Assembly (NCBI RefSeq): GCF_034096925.1
Contig: NZ_JAWZSQ010000005.1
Location: 1-64,000 of the forward strand
Reading direction: 5' to 3'
DNA: 64,000 nucleotides
DNA from: Patulibacter defluvii
Lineage (GTDB): Bacteria > Actinomycetota > Thermoleophilia > Solirubrobacterales > Solirubrobacteraceae
In this document: positions 43,194 through 52,132 of the stretch, piece after piece
How the letters are laid out: every line of letters starts with the position of its first letter
Position numbering within the stretch: position 1 is the first letter of the stretch
Notes under the pieces: generated by a model
Told to the model about the DNA's origin: nothing
What the model saw: only the letters and a program-made list of their open reading frames with translations
The model's database searches: none
Position numbers and translations under genes: made by a program

Positions 43194-45119
43194 ATGGCCG
43201 AACGACGACTCCACGGACTGCAGCGGGTCCTCGGGACCAACGCGCTCTTCTCGACCGCGTACGGGAACGTCGGTTCGTCGATCTACTACGCGCTCGGTCT
43301 GGTCGCGAGCTTCGCGCTCGGCCTGACGCCGGTCGTCTTCATCATCACCGGCGTCATCTTCTACTTGACGGCTGCCACCTACGCCGAGGCGACCTCGATG
43401 TACCCCGAGGCGGGCGGCTCGTCGAGCTTCGCCCGTCGCGCCTTCAACGAGTTCTGGTCGTTCTTCGCGGCGTGGGGCCAGATGCTCAACTACACGATCA
43501 CGATCGCGATCAGCTCGTACTTCGTGCCGCACTACCTGGGCGGCCTGTGGGAGCCGATCTCGTTCCTCCGCCACGCGCCCGGCGACGTGGTCTTCGCGAT
43601 CGTGGTGATCGGGGCGCTGGCGGCGATCAACGTCGTCGGGGTCAAGGAGTCGGCGGGGATCAACATCGCCCTCGCCGTCACCGACTTCCTGACCCAGGTG
43701 CTGCTGGTCGGGCTCGGCCTGTTCCTCGTGTTCAGCCCCGACCAGCTGATCGACAACATCGACCTCGGGGTCGCGCCGGAGTGGAAGGACTTCTTCATCG
43801 CGATCCCGATCGGGATGGTCGCCTACACCGGGATCGAGACGATCTCGAACATGGCCGAGGAGGCCAAGGACGCCGGCACCACCGTGCCGGCGGCGATCAA
43901 GCGGGTGGTGATCGCCGTCTTCGCGATCTACGCCTTCCTGCCGATGGTCGCCCTCTCCGCGCTGCCGGTCACCAAGGGGGAGGACGGCACCTACACCACG
44001 CTGCTGGGCCTGCCCGAGAGCCAGGGCGGCTACGCCGGCGACCCGATCCTCGGCGTCGTCAAGCACATGGAGCTGGGCGTCCTCCAGACCCCGGTCGAGG
44101 TCTACGTCGGCCTGCTCGCGGCGACGATCCTGTTCCTCGCCACCAACGCCGGCGTGATCGGCGTCTCGCGGCTCGTCTACTCGATGGGCATCCACCGCCA
44201 GCTGCCCGACCGGCTGCGGACGCTGCACCCGAAGTTCGGCACGCCGTGGTTCGGGATCCTCGTCTTCAGCGTGCTGGCCGCGATCGCGGTGATCCCGGGC
44301 AAGGCCGACTTCCTGGGCAACATGTACGCGTTCGGGGCGATGCTCTCGTTCACGATCGCCCACGTCGCGGTCGTGCGGCTGCGGCTGAAGTACCCCGACT
44401 TCGACCGGCCCTACCGCGGCCCCGGCAACCTGCGGATCGGCGGCCGCTCGCTGCCGCTGTTCGCGATCGTCGGCGGGCTCGGGACCGGGATCGCCTTCGT
44501 CGTCGTCACCGGCCTCCACCCGTCGGTGGCGCTGGCCGGCCTCGGCTGGATGGCGACCGGGCTGGTGATCTACCCGCTCTACCGCCGCAGCCAGGGCCTC
44601 GACCTGCGGACGACGCACAAGATCGCCACCCCCGAGGCGGTCGTCGACCACGAGGCCGAGTACGAGTCGGTGATCGTCGCGCTGCTCGGCCTGCGCTACT
44701 CCGAGGGCGCGCTCTCGACCGCCGCCACCGTCGCGGCCAAGCGCCGCCGCGGGATGTTCCTGCTGGTTCCGATCATCGTCCCCGCCTCGTCGCCGATCGA
44801 CGCCCGCCTGCCCGAGCAGGAGCGGGCCGCCGAGGCCCTGATCGAGCAGGCGCGGCTGCAGATCGGCAGCCGGATCAGCGGCCGCTGGGTGAAGGTCCGC
44901 GCCGGCCAGTTCGGCCGCGTGGTGGTCGAGCACGCCCGCACCACCAAGGCCCGCGCGATCGTGATGTCGATCCCGCCGAAGGCGCCGGCCGGCGGCATCA
45001 GCCGCAGCATCGAGACGGTGATGGCCGAGCGCCCCTGTCGCGTGATCCTGCAGGCCGACCCCGACGCGCGGACGGTCGCCCAGCTCGGCAAGGCCACCAC
45101 GACGGGAGCGTCGGCGTGA
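43194..45119 (+). CDS. APC-superfamily permease with C-terminal universal-stress-protein domain
   Basis: A 641-residue protein. About 12 membrane helices (residues 20-460) start with the APC pattern NALFSTAYGNVGSSIYYALGL and contain the conserved GIETISNMAEEAKD of helix 6-7. A cytoplasmic domain of about 160 residues (from YESVIVALLGLRYSEGALS) has the UspA fold with the GGISRSIETVMAERPCRVIL end. Such fusions are amino-acid or cation permeases regulated by nucleotide binding; the K+ importer KimA is one example, so potassium is possible. TAGACT lies 12 bases before the ATG. Followed by a coupled small membrane-protein gene and a second, related permease. Confidence 0.88.
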   Translation: MAERRLHGLQRVLGTNALFSTAYGNVGSSIYYALGLVASFALGLTPVVFIITGVIFYLTAATYAEATSMYPEAGGSSSFARRAFNEFWSFFAAWGQMLNYTITIAISSYFVPHYLGGLWEPISFLRHAPGDVVFAIVVIGALAAINVVGVKESAGINIALAVTDFLTQVLLVGLGLFLVFSPDQLIDNIDLGVAPEWKDFFIAIPIGMVAYTGIETISNMAEEAKDAGTTVPAAIKRVVIAVFAIYAFLPMVALSALPVTKGEDGTYTTLLGLPESQGGYAGDPILGVVKHMELGVLQTPVEVYVGLLAATILFLATNAGVIGVSRLVYSMGIHRQLPDRLRTLHPKFGTPWFGILVFSVLAAIAVIPGKADFLGNMYAFGAMLSFTIAHVAVVRLRLKYPDFDRPYRGPGNLRIGGRSLPLFAIVGGLGTGIAFVVVTGLHPSVALAGLGWMATGLVIYPLYRRSQGLDLRTTHKIATPEAVVDHEAEYESVIVALLGLRYSEGALSTAATVAAKRRRGMFLLVPIIVPASSPIDARLPEQERAAEALIEQARLQIGSRISGRWVKVRAGQFGRVVVEHARTTKARAIVMSIPPKAPAGGISRSIETVMAERPCRVILQADPDARTVAQLGKATTTGASA

Positions 45120-45307
45120 ACCGCGGACTGCACGGGCAGGTGACGATCGTGCTCTCGACGGTCGTGGCGCTGCTGGGGGTGGCGCTGATCGTGATCGCGA
45201 TCGCCGGCGGCGGCGGACCGCTGGCCCGCGGCGTGCTGATCGGCGCGCTGTTCGTGCTCGCCGGCGCGGGCCGGGCGTGGATCGCGTGGAAGGGTCCCGG
45301 GGGCTGA
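45116..45307 (+). CDS. Small two-helix membrane protein between two permease genes
   Basis: A 63-residue protein with two hydrophobic segments (about 8-28 and 33-55) and a Trp/Lys tail. The GTG overlaps the stop of the first permease (GTGA), and the second permease starts 2 bases after its stop. The tight coupling on both sides supports it as a true gene. It may be an accessory subunit of the permeases. Confidence 0.65.
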   Translation: MNRGLHGQVTIVLSTVVALLGVALIVIAIAGGGGPLARGVLIGALFVLAGAGRAWIAWKGPGG

Positions 45308-45309
45308 CG

Positions 45310-47340
45310 ATGCCGAGCGCTCGCAAGGCGATCGCCCACCGCGCCTTCGGCTCGCCGGCGGTCTTCGCGGTCACCTACGCCTCGCTCGCCGGCGGGCTCT
45401 ACCTGCTGCTGGGCCCGATCGCCGGCGCCGCCCTCGGGGCGACCCCGCTGGTGATGCTGGCCGCCGCGCTGCTCTTCGGGCTGGCGGTGATGACCTACGT
45501 CGAGGGCGCCTCGCTGCACCCCGAGCGCGGCGGCTCGCCGACCTTCGCCCGCTACGCCCTCGACGAGGCCTGGAGCTTCGTCGCGGCGTGGGCGCTGCTG
45601 CTCGACTCGCTGCTGCTGACCGCGGCGGCGACGCTGGCGGCGACCAACTACCTGGAGGCGATCTGGCCCGAGACCGCCGAGGGCTGGGTCGAGATGACGA
45701 TCGCGGCGCTGCTGCTGTCGGCGATCACCGTCCGCACGATCCGCGGCCACGCCCCGCGCCGGCTCGGGCGGCTGTCGGCGGTCGTCGCCTTCGACCTGGT
45801 GCTGCAGGCGCTGGTGGTGGTGCTGGCGATCGTGCTGCTCTCCGACCCCGGCTCGCTGACCGAGGAGCTGGAGATCGGCACCAGCCCCGACGTGCAGGGG
45901 ATCCTCTTCGGCCTCGGCGCGGCGATGGTGGTCGTGACCGGGCTCGAGTCGGCCTCGGGGCTGGCCGGCGAGCTGTACATCGGCCGGGCCGGGCTCAAGC
46001 GGCTGGTGGTGGCGCTGCCGCTGGTGATGCTGGTGCTCTACCCGGGGCTGGCGATCGCCGGCCTGATGGCGCTGCCGGTCCACGACGGCAGCACCGCGCT
46101 CGCCGACCGCTGGGTCGACGCGCCGATCCTGGGGATCGTCGACCAGCTCGACTCCGGGCCGCTCCGCGACGTGCTGCGGATCGTGGTCGGCACCGCCGGC
46201 GCGGTGACGCTGGCCGGGATGGCGCTGGCCTCGATGGGCAGCGCCAGCCGGATCACGTCGCACATGGCCCGCCACCGGCAGCTGCCGACCCGGATCGGCC
46301 GCCTGCACCCGCGCTACGGCACGCCGTGGATGGTGATCGGCGCGACCGCCGGGATCGCCGCCGGCCTGGTCGCCGTCCGCGACATGGACGCGCTGGTCGG
46401 GATGATGGCCTTCGGCGTGATGCTGGCGGTGACGATCGCCCACGTCTCGGTGATCCGGCTGCGCTTCACCGAGCCGGACCTGCGGCGGCCGTACCGGATC
46501 CCCTTCAACGTCCGCGTGCGCGGCCGCGCGGTGCCGGTGCCGGCGGTGGTGGGGGCGGTCCTGAGCGCGCTGGTCTGGCTCTCGATCGTGATCTCGCACC
46601 CGGCGGCGCGGGCGGTCGGCTTGGCCTGGATCGCGATCGGCGTGGTCGGCTACGTGCTCTACCGCCGCAGCCGCGGGCTGCCGGTGCGGGGCCGGGTGGC
46701 GGTGCCGGAGCAGGCGCTGCGGCAGGACACCGGCGAGCAGCCGATGTACGGCTCGATCCTGGTGCCGCTGCTCGGCACCGCCCTCGACGACGACGTCGTC
46801 CAGACCGCGGGCCGGCTGGCCGGCGGCGACGACGAGACCGACATCGAGGAGGGCTACGCGGTGATCGAGGCGGTCTGGATCCACGTGCTGCCGATGTCGC
46901 TGCCGATCGACGGGCCGCTGGCCGACGGGCGCCTGAAGGAGGCCAAGCAGGCGCTCTCGCGGGCGAAGGCGGTCGGCGAGGAGTACGAGGGCGTGCGGGT
47001 GGCGACCTCGGCCGTTCGCGCCCGCTCGCTCGGCAAGGCGATCGTCGACGAGGCGGCCCGCCGCGGCTGCCAGGCGATCGTGATGGTCGCCCCGCCGCCG
47101 ACCGGCCGCTCGCGCAGCGGCCGCGCGGGGTCCGCGCTGGGAGCCCGCGGCGGCCGCGGCGACGTCCTCAACGAGGCCTCGCGCTACGTCGTCGACAAGG
47201 CCCGCTGCCAGGTGATCCTGACCGCGCCGGCGCTGGAGGAGACCGAGGCCGTGATGCGCAAGCGGCGCGAGGCCGAGGGCGCGGGCGTCGACGCCGAGGC
47301 GCTGACCGACGACGACGAGCGCTGGCTCGAGCAGCTCTGA
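45310..47340 (+). CDS. Second APC-superfamily permease with C-terminal USP-like domain
   Basis: A 676-residue paralogue of the first permease: FGSPAVFAVTYASLAGGLYLLLGPIAG at the start, TYVEGASLHPERGGSPTFARYA for helix 2-3, TGLESASGLAGELYIGRAGLKR for the helix 6-7 loop. The cytoplasmic domain begins near MYGSILVPLLGTALDDDVVQ and has a longer acidic insertion. The substrate-binding helix lacks several residues of the first protein, so the substrate may differ. I chose ATG 45310 because the upstream frame belongs to the small membrane protein. Confidence 0.87.
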   Translation: MPSARKAIAHRAFGSPAVFAVTYASLAGGLYLLLGPIAGAALGATPLVMLAAALLFGLAVMTYVEGASLHPERGGSPTFARYALDEAWSFVAAWALLLDSLLLTAAATLAATNYLEAIWPETAEGWVEMTIAALLLSAITVRTIRGHAPRRLGRLSAVVAFDLVLQALVVVLAIVLLSDPGSLTEELEIGTSPDVQGILFGLGAAMVVVTGLESASGLAGELYIGRAGLKRLVVALPLVMLVLYPGLAIAGLMALPVHDGSTALADRWVDAPILGIVDQLDSGPLRDVLRIVVGTAGAVTLAGMALASMGSASRITSHMARHRQLPTRIGRLHPRYGTPWMVIGATAGIAAGLVAVRDMDALVGMMAFGVMLAVTIAHVSVIRLRFTEPDLRRPYRIPFNVRVRGRAVPVPAVVGAVLSALVWLSIVISHPAARAVGLAWIAIGVVGYVLYRRSRGLPVRGRVAVPEQALRQDTGEQPMYGSILVPLLGTALDDDVVQTAGRLAGGDDETDIEEGYAVIEAVWIHVLPMSLPIDGPLADGRLKEAKQALSRAKAVGEEYEGVRVATSAVRARSLGKAIVDEAARRGCQAIVMVAPPPTGRSRSGRAGSALGARGGRGDVLNEASRYVVDKARCQVILTAPALEETEAVMRKRREAEGAGVDAEALTDDDERWLEQL

Positions 47341-47387
47341 GGTCCGCCGGCGGCCGGCTTGCCGCGCCGGCCCGCACTGGTTACAGT

Positions 47388-47412
47388 TGAACACTTCTTG
47401 GCAAAGTGTTCA
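47388..47412. promoter_or_regulatory. Operator: perfect 9-bp inverted repeat before the alkyl-DHAP synthase-like gene
   Basis: TGAACACTT (47388-47396) and AAGTGTTCA (47404-47412) are perfect complements with a 7-base spacer, 24 bases before the ATG. The site is AT-rich for this window, and TTACAGT just upstream can serve as a promoter element. It is very probably the target of a TetR or GntR-type regulator that is not in the window. Confidence 0.75.
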
Positions 47413-47436
47413 CCTGAGATCGCGAGACGGACCCCG

Positions 47437-49059
47437 ATGACGAGCGCCCGCCCTGACCACGGCTACCCCGAGATCGCCTGGGCGGGCTGGGGCGATCCAG
47501 CCGATGCCGCGCCGCTCTCCGACGCGCTCCGCGACCTGCTCGGGCAGGCGCTCGGCGTTCGCCGCGAGGGCACCCCGGTGCCGCCGGTCGGCGAGCTGCG
47601 CGCGCCCGCCTCGACGCTGCCCGCCGCCGTCCGCGAGGCGCTGGTGGCCGCCGTCGGCGCCGACCACGTCCACGAGGACGACGAGGCCCGCCTGCGCCAC
47701 ACCCGCGGCCGCTCGACCCCCGACCTGCTGCGGCTGCGCGAGGGCCAGGTCGAGGACGCCCCCGACGCGGTCGTGCTGCCGACGACGCACGACGAGGTGC
47801 TGGCCGTGCTCGCCGCCTGCGCCGAGGCCCGCGTGGCGGTCGTGCCCTTCGGCGGCGGCACGTCGGTGGTCGGCGGGCTCGAGCCCGAGCGCGAGGGCTT
47901 CGCGGCGGTCGTCGCGCTCGACCTGCGGCGGATGGACCGGCTGGTCGACGTCGACCCGGTCTCGCGCACGGCGACCCTCGAGCCGGGTCTGCGCGGGCCC
48001 GACGCCGAGGCGCTGGTCGCCGCCCACGGCTTCACGATCGGCCACCACCCGCAGTCGTTCCTGTGGGCGACGATCGGCGGCTTCGCGGCCGCTCGCTCCA
48101 GCGGCCAGGCGTCGGCCGGCTACGGCCGCTTCGACGAGATGGTGGTCGGGCTGCGGGTCGCGACCCCGACCGGCACGCTCGAGCTCGGGCGGGCGCCGAA
48201 GAGCGCCGCCGGCCCCGACCTGCGGCAGCTGGTGCTCGGCTCGGAGGGCGCCTTCGGCGTCATCACCCAGGTCACGGTCGCGGTCCAGCCGCTGCCCGAG
48301 GAGCGGGTCTACGACGGCTGGCGCTTCCCCTCCTTCGCCGAGGGCACGGCGGCGCTGCGGCGACTGACCCAGGACGGTCCGCGGCCGACGGTGCTGCGGC
48401 TCTCCGACGAGGTCGAGACCGCGCTCAACCTGGCCCGGCCGGACGCGATCGCGTCCGGCGACGCGCCCGGCGGGGTGCTGGCGATCGTCGGCTTCGAGGG
48501 CACCGCGGCGGTCGTCGCCGAGCGCCGCGCCGCGGCCACGGCGGTCCTCCGCGAGCTCGGCGGCGAGCCCGACGCCGAGGCCGGTCCCGCCTGGGAGCAC
48601 GGGCGCTACAAGGGCCCCTACCTGCGCGACGCGCTGCTCGACGCCGGCGCGCTGGTCGAGACGCTGGAGACGACGACCTTCTGGTCGAACCTGCCGGCGC
48701 TCTACGCTGCGGTCGGCGACGCGCTGCGCGACGCGCTGACCGGGCAGGGGACCCCGCCGGTGGTCCTGACCCACGTCTCGCACGTCTACCCGACGGGGGC
48801 CTCGCTCTACTTCACCGTCGCCTGCGCCCAGATCGACGACCCGCTCGCCCAGTGGCAGCGGGCCAAGCGGGCGGCGAACGACGCGATCGTGGCCGCCGGC
48901 GGCTCGATCAGCCACCACCACGGGGTCGGGGTCGACCACCGCGAGCACCTGGCCGAGGAGATCGGGCCGCTCGGGGTCGCGCTGCTGCGAGCGGCGAAGG
49001 ACGCCGTCGACCCGCAGGGCATCCTCAACCCCGGGGTGCTCGTCGCCCCACGGCGATGA
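47437..49059 (+). CDS. FAD-binding oxidase, alkyldihydroxyacetonephosphate-synthase-like
   Basis: A 540-residue flavoprotein. The PCMH/VAO FAD domain has VVPFGGGTSVVGGL and FAARSSGQASAGYGRFDEMV. The C-terminal cap contains PTGASLYFTVACAQ and GGSISHHHGVGVDHREHL, the segments that carry the reactive Tyr and essential His residues in alkyl-DHAP synthase, and ends VDPQGILNPGVL. That enzyme makes the ether bond of ether lipids; bacterial homologues may have another substrate. The lipid-kinase gene overlaps its stop, the same pairing as Rv2251-Rv2252 in M. tuberculosis. ATG 47437 is chosen over upstream frames because the operator lies before it. Confidence 0.88.
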   Translation: MTSARPDHGYPEIAWAGWGDPADAAPLSDALRDLLGQALGVRREGTPVPPVGELRAPASTLPAAVREALVAAVGADHVHEDDEARLRHTRGRSTPDLLRLREGQVEDAPDAVVLPTTHDEVLAVLAACAEARVAVVPFGGGTSVVGGLEPEREGFAAVVALDLRRMDRLVDVDPVSRTATLEPGLRGPDAEALVAAHGFTIGHHPQSFLWATIGGFAAARSSGQASAGYGRFDEMVVGLRVATPTGTLELGRAPKSAAGPDLRQLVLGSEGAFGVITQVTVAVQPLPEERVYDGWRFPSFAEGTAALRRLTQDGPRPTVLRLSDEVETALNLARPDAIASGDAPGGVLAIVGFEGTAAVVAERRAAATAVLRELGGEPDAEAGPAWEHGRYKGPYLRDALLDAGALVETLETTTFWSNLPALYAAVGDALRDALTGQGTPPVVLTHVSHVYPTGASLYFTVACAQIDDPLAQWQRAKRAANDAIVAAGGSISHHHGVGVDHREHLAEEIGPLGVALLRAAKDAVDPQGILNPGVLVAPRR

Positions 49060-49937
49060 GCGCGCGGCGGCTGCACGTCCTCTGCAACCCGACCGCCGGC
49101 GGCGGCCGCGGCGCCCGCGCGCTGGCCGCCGTCGAGGCGGCGCTGGGCGGCCACGGGATCGAGGTCGTCGTCGAGCGCAGCGACTCGCACGAGCACGCGG
49201 TCGCGCTGGCGCGGGCGGCGGCCGCGAGCGGCGCCGAGGTGGTCGCCTTCGGCGGCGACGGGATGGTCCGGCTGGTGGCGCACGAGGTCCGCCACAGCGA
49301 CGCGACGCTCGGGATCCTGCCCGGCGGCCGCGGCAACGACTTCGCGGCCCGGCTGGGGATCCCGCGCGATCCGATCGCCGCCTGCGCGCTGCTGGTCGAC
49401 GGCGCCACGCGGACGATCGACGTCGGCGACGCCGACGGCGAGACCTTCGTCGGGGTCGCCTCGATCGGGCTCGAGTCCGAGGTCACGCGGCTGGCCAACG
49501 CCGCTCCGCGGATCGGCGGCCGGGCCGTCTACGCGGGGGCGATGGTGGTCGGGCTGGCCCGCTGGCGGCCGGCGACGTTCGTGCTCGAGGTCGACGGCGA
49601 GCCGCAGCGGGTGACCGGCTTCCTGGCCGCGGCGGCGAACTCGGGCCGCTTCGGCGGCGGGATGCGGATCGCGCCCGACGCCGCGCTCGACGACGGCCTG
49701 CTCGACCTGGTCGTGATCGAGCACGGCACCCGCCGCCGCTTCCTGCGCAACGCGCCGAAGGTCTTCACCGGCCGTCACGTCCACGAGCCGGACATCCGCG
49801 TGCTACGGGCGCGCGAGGTGCGGATGGACGCCGACCGGCCGTTCGAGGTCTACGCCGACGGCGACCCGATCGCCCGCACGCCGGCGGTGGTGCGGGCGGT
49901 GCCGGCGGCGCTGGCGGTGATCGCGCCCCCGGAGTGA
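49056..49937 (+). CDS. Diacylglycerol kinase-family lipid kinase
   Basis: A 293-residue kinase of the DAGK/YegS fold. CNPTAGGGRG opens the protein, AFGGDGMVRLV is the GGDG nucleotide loop (Met replaces the usual Thr), and LPGGRGNDFA is the second glycine loop. ANSGRFGGGMRIAPDAALDDGLLDLVVI follows as in YegS and DgkB. It phosphorylates diacylglycerol or a related lipid alcohol at the membrane. ATG overlaps the stop of the alkyl-DHAP synthase-like gene (ATGA), pointing to a common lipid pathway. Confidence 0.93.
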   Translation: MSARRLHVLCNPTAGGGRGARALAAVEAALGGHGIEVVVERSDSHEHAVALARAAAASGAEVVAFGGDGMVRLVAHEVRHSDATLGILPGGRGNDFAARLGIPRDPIAACALLVDGATRTIDVGDADGETFVGVASIGLESEVTRLANAAPRIGGRAVYAGAMVVGLARWRPATFVLEVDGEPQRVTGFLAAAANSGRFGGGMRIAPDAALDDGLLDLVVIEHGTRRRFLRNAPKVFTGRHVHEPDIRVLRAREVRMDADRPFEVYADGDPIARTPAVVRAVPAALAVIAPPE

Positions 49938-49953
49938 GCGGGGGAGGGCGGGC

Positions 49954-49994
49954 TTGACGTCCGGCCATATTCTAATAATCTTTGGAATATGGCC
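49954..49994 (+). promoter_or_regulatory. Promoter with 10-bp inverted-repeat operator overlapping the start codon
   Basis: TTGACG (49954-49959), 16 bases, TAATCT (49976-49981), then ATG at 49989 after 7 bases. The inverted repeat GGCCATATTC (49963-49972) and GAATATGGCC (49985-49994) flanks the -10 and includes the ATG. It is the most AT-rich spot in the window and is almost certainly the site of the ArsR-rhodanese regulator encoded at 51431. Confidence 0.8.
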
Positions 49995-51434
49995 TCAGAC
50001 GAAGCAGCAGCGGAGCGCGCCACCTGGGGCGCGCTCTTCGATCGCGCCCACCGGGCCGCCGTCACCGTCTTCGCCGGCGGCGTCGCCCTCTACGCGGTCA
50101 ACGTCTACCTGACGACCAGCCTGCTGCCGAACGCCGTCGACGAGATCGGCGGCTTCGAGCTCTACGCCTGGACGATGACGATCTTCCTGGTGGCCTCGGT
50201 CTTCACGTCGATGCTCGTCAGCCAGGCGCTGGTCCGCTACGGCGCCCGCAACGCCTACGGGATCGGCCTGGTCCTGTTCGCCGCCGGCAGCGTGGTCGCC
50301 GCCGCCGCGCCGACGATGACCGTGCTGCTGGTCGGGCGGGCGCTCCAGGGGCTCGGCGGCGGCCTGCTGGCCGGGCTCGGCTTCGCCCTCGTGCGCACGA
50401 TCCTGCCGCCGCGGCTGTGGCAGCGGGCGATCGCGCTGATGTCGGCGATGTGGGGCGTCGGGAACGTGATCGGGCCGCTGCTCGGCGGGCTCTTCGCCGA
50501 GATCGACCTCTGGCGCGGGGCCTTCGTGCTGCTGGCCCTGACCGCGGTCGCGATCGGCGTCGTCGCCTGGCGCTCGCTGCCGGCGCGGCACGAGACCGAC
50601 GGCCGCGCCGCCCCGGTGCCGTGGATCGCGCTCGGGCTGCTGGCCACCGGCGCCGCCGCGGTCAGCGTCTCCTCGGTGGTCGACGGCAGCGCCCCGATCG
50701 CGCTGCTGCTGGCGGTCGCGTTCGGCCTGCTGGTCACCTTCGTGGCCCGCGAGCGCCGCTCGTCGGTGCGGGTGCTGCCCGAGCTGACCTACCGCCGCGG
50801 CTCGGCGCTGCGCTGGATCTACCTCTCGATCGCGGTGCTCGCGGTCGGCTCGACGGTCGAGACCTTCCTGCCGCTCTTCGGCCAGCGGCTCGGCGGGCTC
50901 TCGCCGCTCGGGGCCGGGCTGCTCGGGGCCTCGCTCTCGTGGGGCTGGAGCATCGCCTCGATCCTCAACGGCGGCGTCACCGACCCGCGGGCGAAGGACC
51001 TCAACCGGATCGCCGGGCCGCTGGTGCTGGCCGTCGGGCTGGTCGCCTACACCGCGCTCCAGACCCCCGATCCCGACGGGCTCCGGATCGCGCTCTGGTT
51101 CGCGACCCTGATCGTCGCCGGGGCCGGGATCGGGATGGCGTTCGCGCACTGGATCCCCGCCGCGATGGGGATCAGCCCCGATCCGGAGCAGGCGAACAAG
51201 GCCGCCGCCGGCGTCAACACCGTGCAGCTGATCGCCAACGCCTTCGGCTCGGCGGTCGCCGGCGTGCTGGTGACGATCGGCGGACCGGGCATCCTCGGGT
51301 CGGCGCACCTGCTCGGCTACGGTTACGCGATGGTCGCCCTGCTCGGCGCCGCGGTGGCGCTCCCGGGCCTCGCCCGCCGGCGCGCGCCGTCGTCGGCCGT
51401 CGCCCCCGCCTACGCGACGAGGGACGGCGGGTGA
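49989..51434 (+). CDS. MFS efflux transporter
   Basis: A 481-residue membrane protein with 14 or so hydrophobic segments. VNVYLTTSLLPNAVDEIG, the motif around RALQGLGGGLLAGLGFALVR, and the motif C-like GVGNVIGPLLGGLFAE place it with drug/proton antiporters. The message is probably leaderless and controlled at the operator that overlaps its first codon. It is coupled by GTGA overlap to the ArsR-rhodanese regulator. Its substrate is probably what that regulator senses, for example a sulfur or electrophilic compound. Confidence 0.9.
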   Translation: MASDEAAAERATWGALFDRAHRAAVTVFAGGVALYAVNVYLTTSLLPNAVDEIGGFELYAWTMTIFLVASVFTSMLVSQALVRYGARNAYGIGLVLFAAGSVVAAAAPTMTVLLVGRALQGLGGGLLAGLGFALVRTILPPRLWQRAIALMSAMWGVGNVIGPLLGGLFAEIDLWRGAFVLLALTAVAIGVVAWRSLPARHETDGRAAPVPWIALGLLATGAAAVSVSSVVDGSAPIALLLAVAFGLLVTFVARERRSSVRVLPELTYRRGSALRWIYLSIAVLAVGSTVETFLPLFGQRLGGLSPLGAGLLGASLSWGWSIASILNGGVTDPRAKDLNRIAGPLVLAVGLVAYTALQTPDPDGLRIALWFATLIVAGAGIGMAFAHWIPAAMGISPDPEQANKAAAGVNTVQLIANAFGSAVAGVLVTIGGPGILGSAHLLGYGYAMVALLGAAVALPGLARRRAPSSAVAPAYATRDGG

Positions 51435-52123
51435 GCGACCACAGCTACGACGAGCTCGACGACGCCGGGGTCTACGCGCAGCTCGCGCGGCTGGGCAAGG
51501 CGCTGTCGAACCCGCTGCGGATCCGGCTGCTCGACCTGCTGGAGCAGGGCGAGCACACCGTCGAGGAGCTGGCCGCGGCCGCCCGCGCGCCGGTCAAGAA
51601 CACCTCGGCCCAGCTCCAGCAGCTGCGGGCGGTCCAGCTGGTCGCCACCCGCCGCGAGGGGGTCCGGATCCACTACCGGCTGGCCGACCCGAGCGTGACC
51701 GGGTTCCTGGCCGGCTTCGAGCGCTTCGCCGGCGAGCGGCTGACCGAGATGCGGGCCGAGCTGGAGGCGCTCTACGCCAAGCCGGGCGGGATGGAGCGGA
51801 TCGGGATCGCGGAGCTGGAGCGGCGGATGCGCGAGGGCCACGTGGTCCTGGTCGACGTCCGGCCCGCGACCGAGTACGCCCGCGGCCACCTGCCGGGGGC
51901 GATCTCGATCCCGGTCGACGAGCTGCGGCGGCGGATCGACGAGCTGCCGGCCGACGCGACCGTCGTGGCCTACTGCGAGGGGCCGTACTGCTTCGCCTCC
52001 GGCGACGCGGTCGCGATCCTGGCCGCGGCCGGGCGCGACGGGCAGCGGGTCGACGGCGGGCTCGCCGGCTGGGTCCGGGCCGGTCGCGCGCTCGAGCTCA
52101 GCGGCGGCGGAGCCGGGGGATAG
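51431..52123 (+). CDS. ArsR-family regulator fused to a rhodanese domain
   Basis: A 230-residue protein. The ArsR winged helix (about 10-105) has LGKALSNPLRIRLLDLLEQG and VKNTSAQLQQLRAVQLV. The rhodanese domain (about 125-225) has VDVRPATEYARGHLPGAISIP and the active-site loop YCEGPYCFAS, where the first Cys can take a persulfide. Regulators of this type respond to sulfane sulfur or other oxidants by changing the cysteine. Start GTG overlaps the MFS stop. The TAG stop is part of the -10 box (52121-52126) of the next gene. Confidence 0.93.
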   Translation: MSDHSYDELDDAGVYAQLARLGKALSNPLRIRLLDLLEQGEHTVEELAAAARAPVKNTSAQLQQLRAVQLVATRREGVRIHYRLADPSVTGFLAGFERFAGERLTEMRAELEALYAKPGGMERIGIAELERRMREGHVVLVDVRPATEYARGHLPGAISIPVDELRRRIDELPADATVVAYCEGPYCFASGDAVAILAAAGRDGQRVDGGLAGWVRAGRALELSGGGAGG

Positions 52124-52132
52124 GGTCCGGCC

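Noticed and set aside
43532..43798. Short minus-strand frames inside the APC permease genes
   Set aside because: They lie antisense to membrane helices, with no promoter or ribosome-binding site and no known domain.
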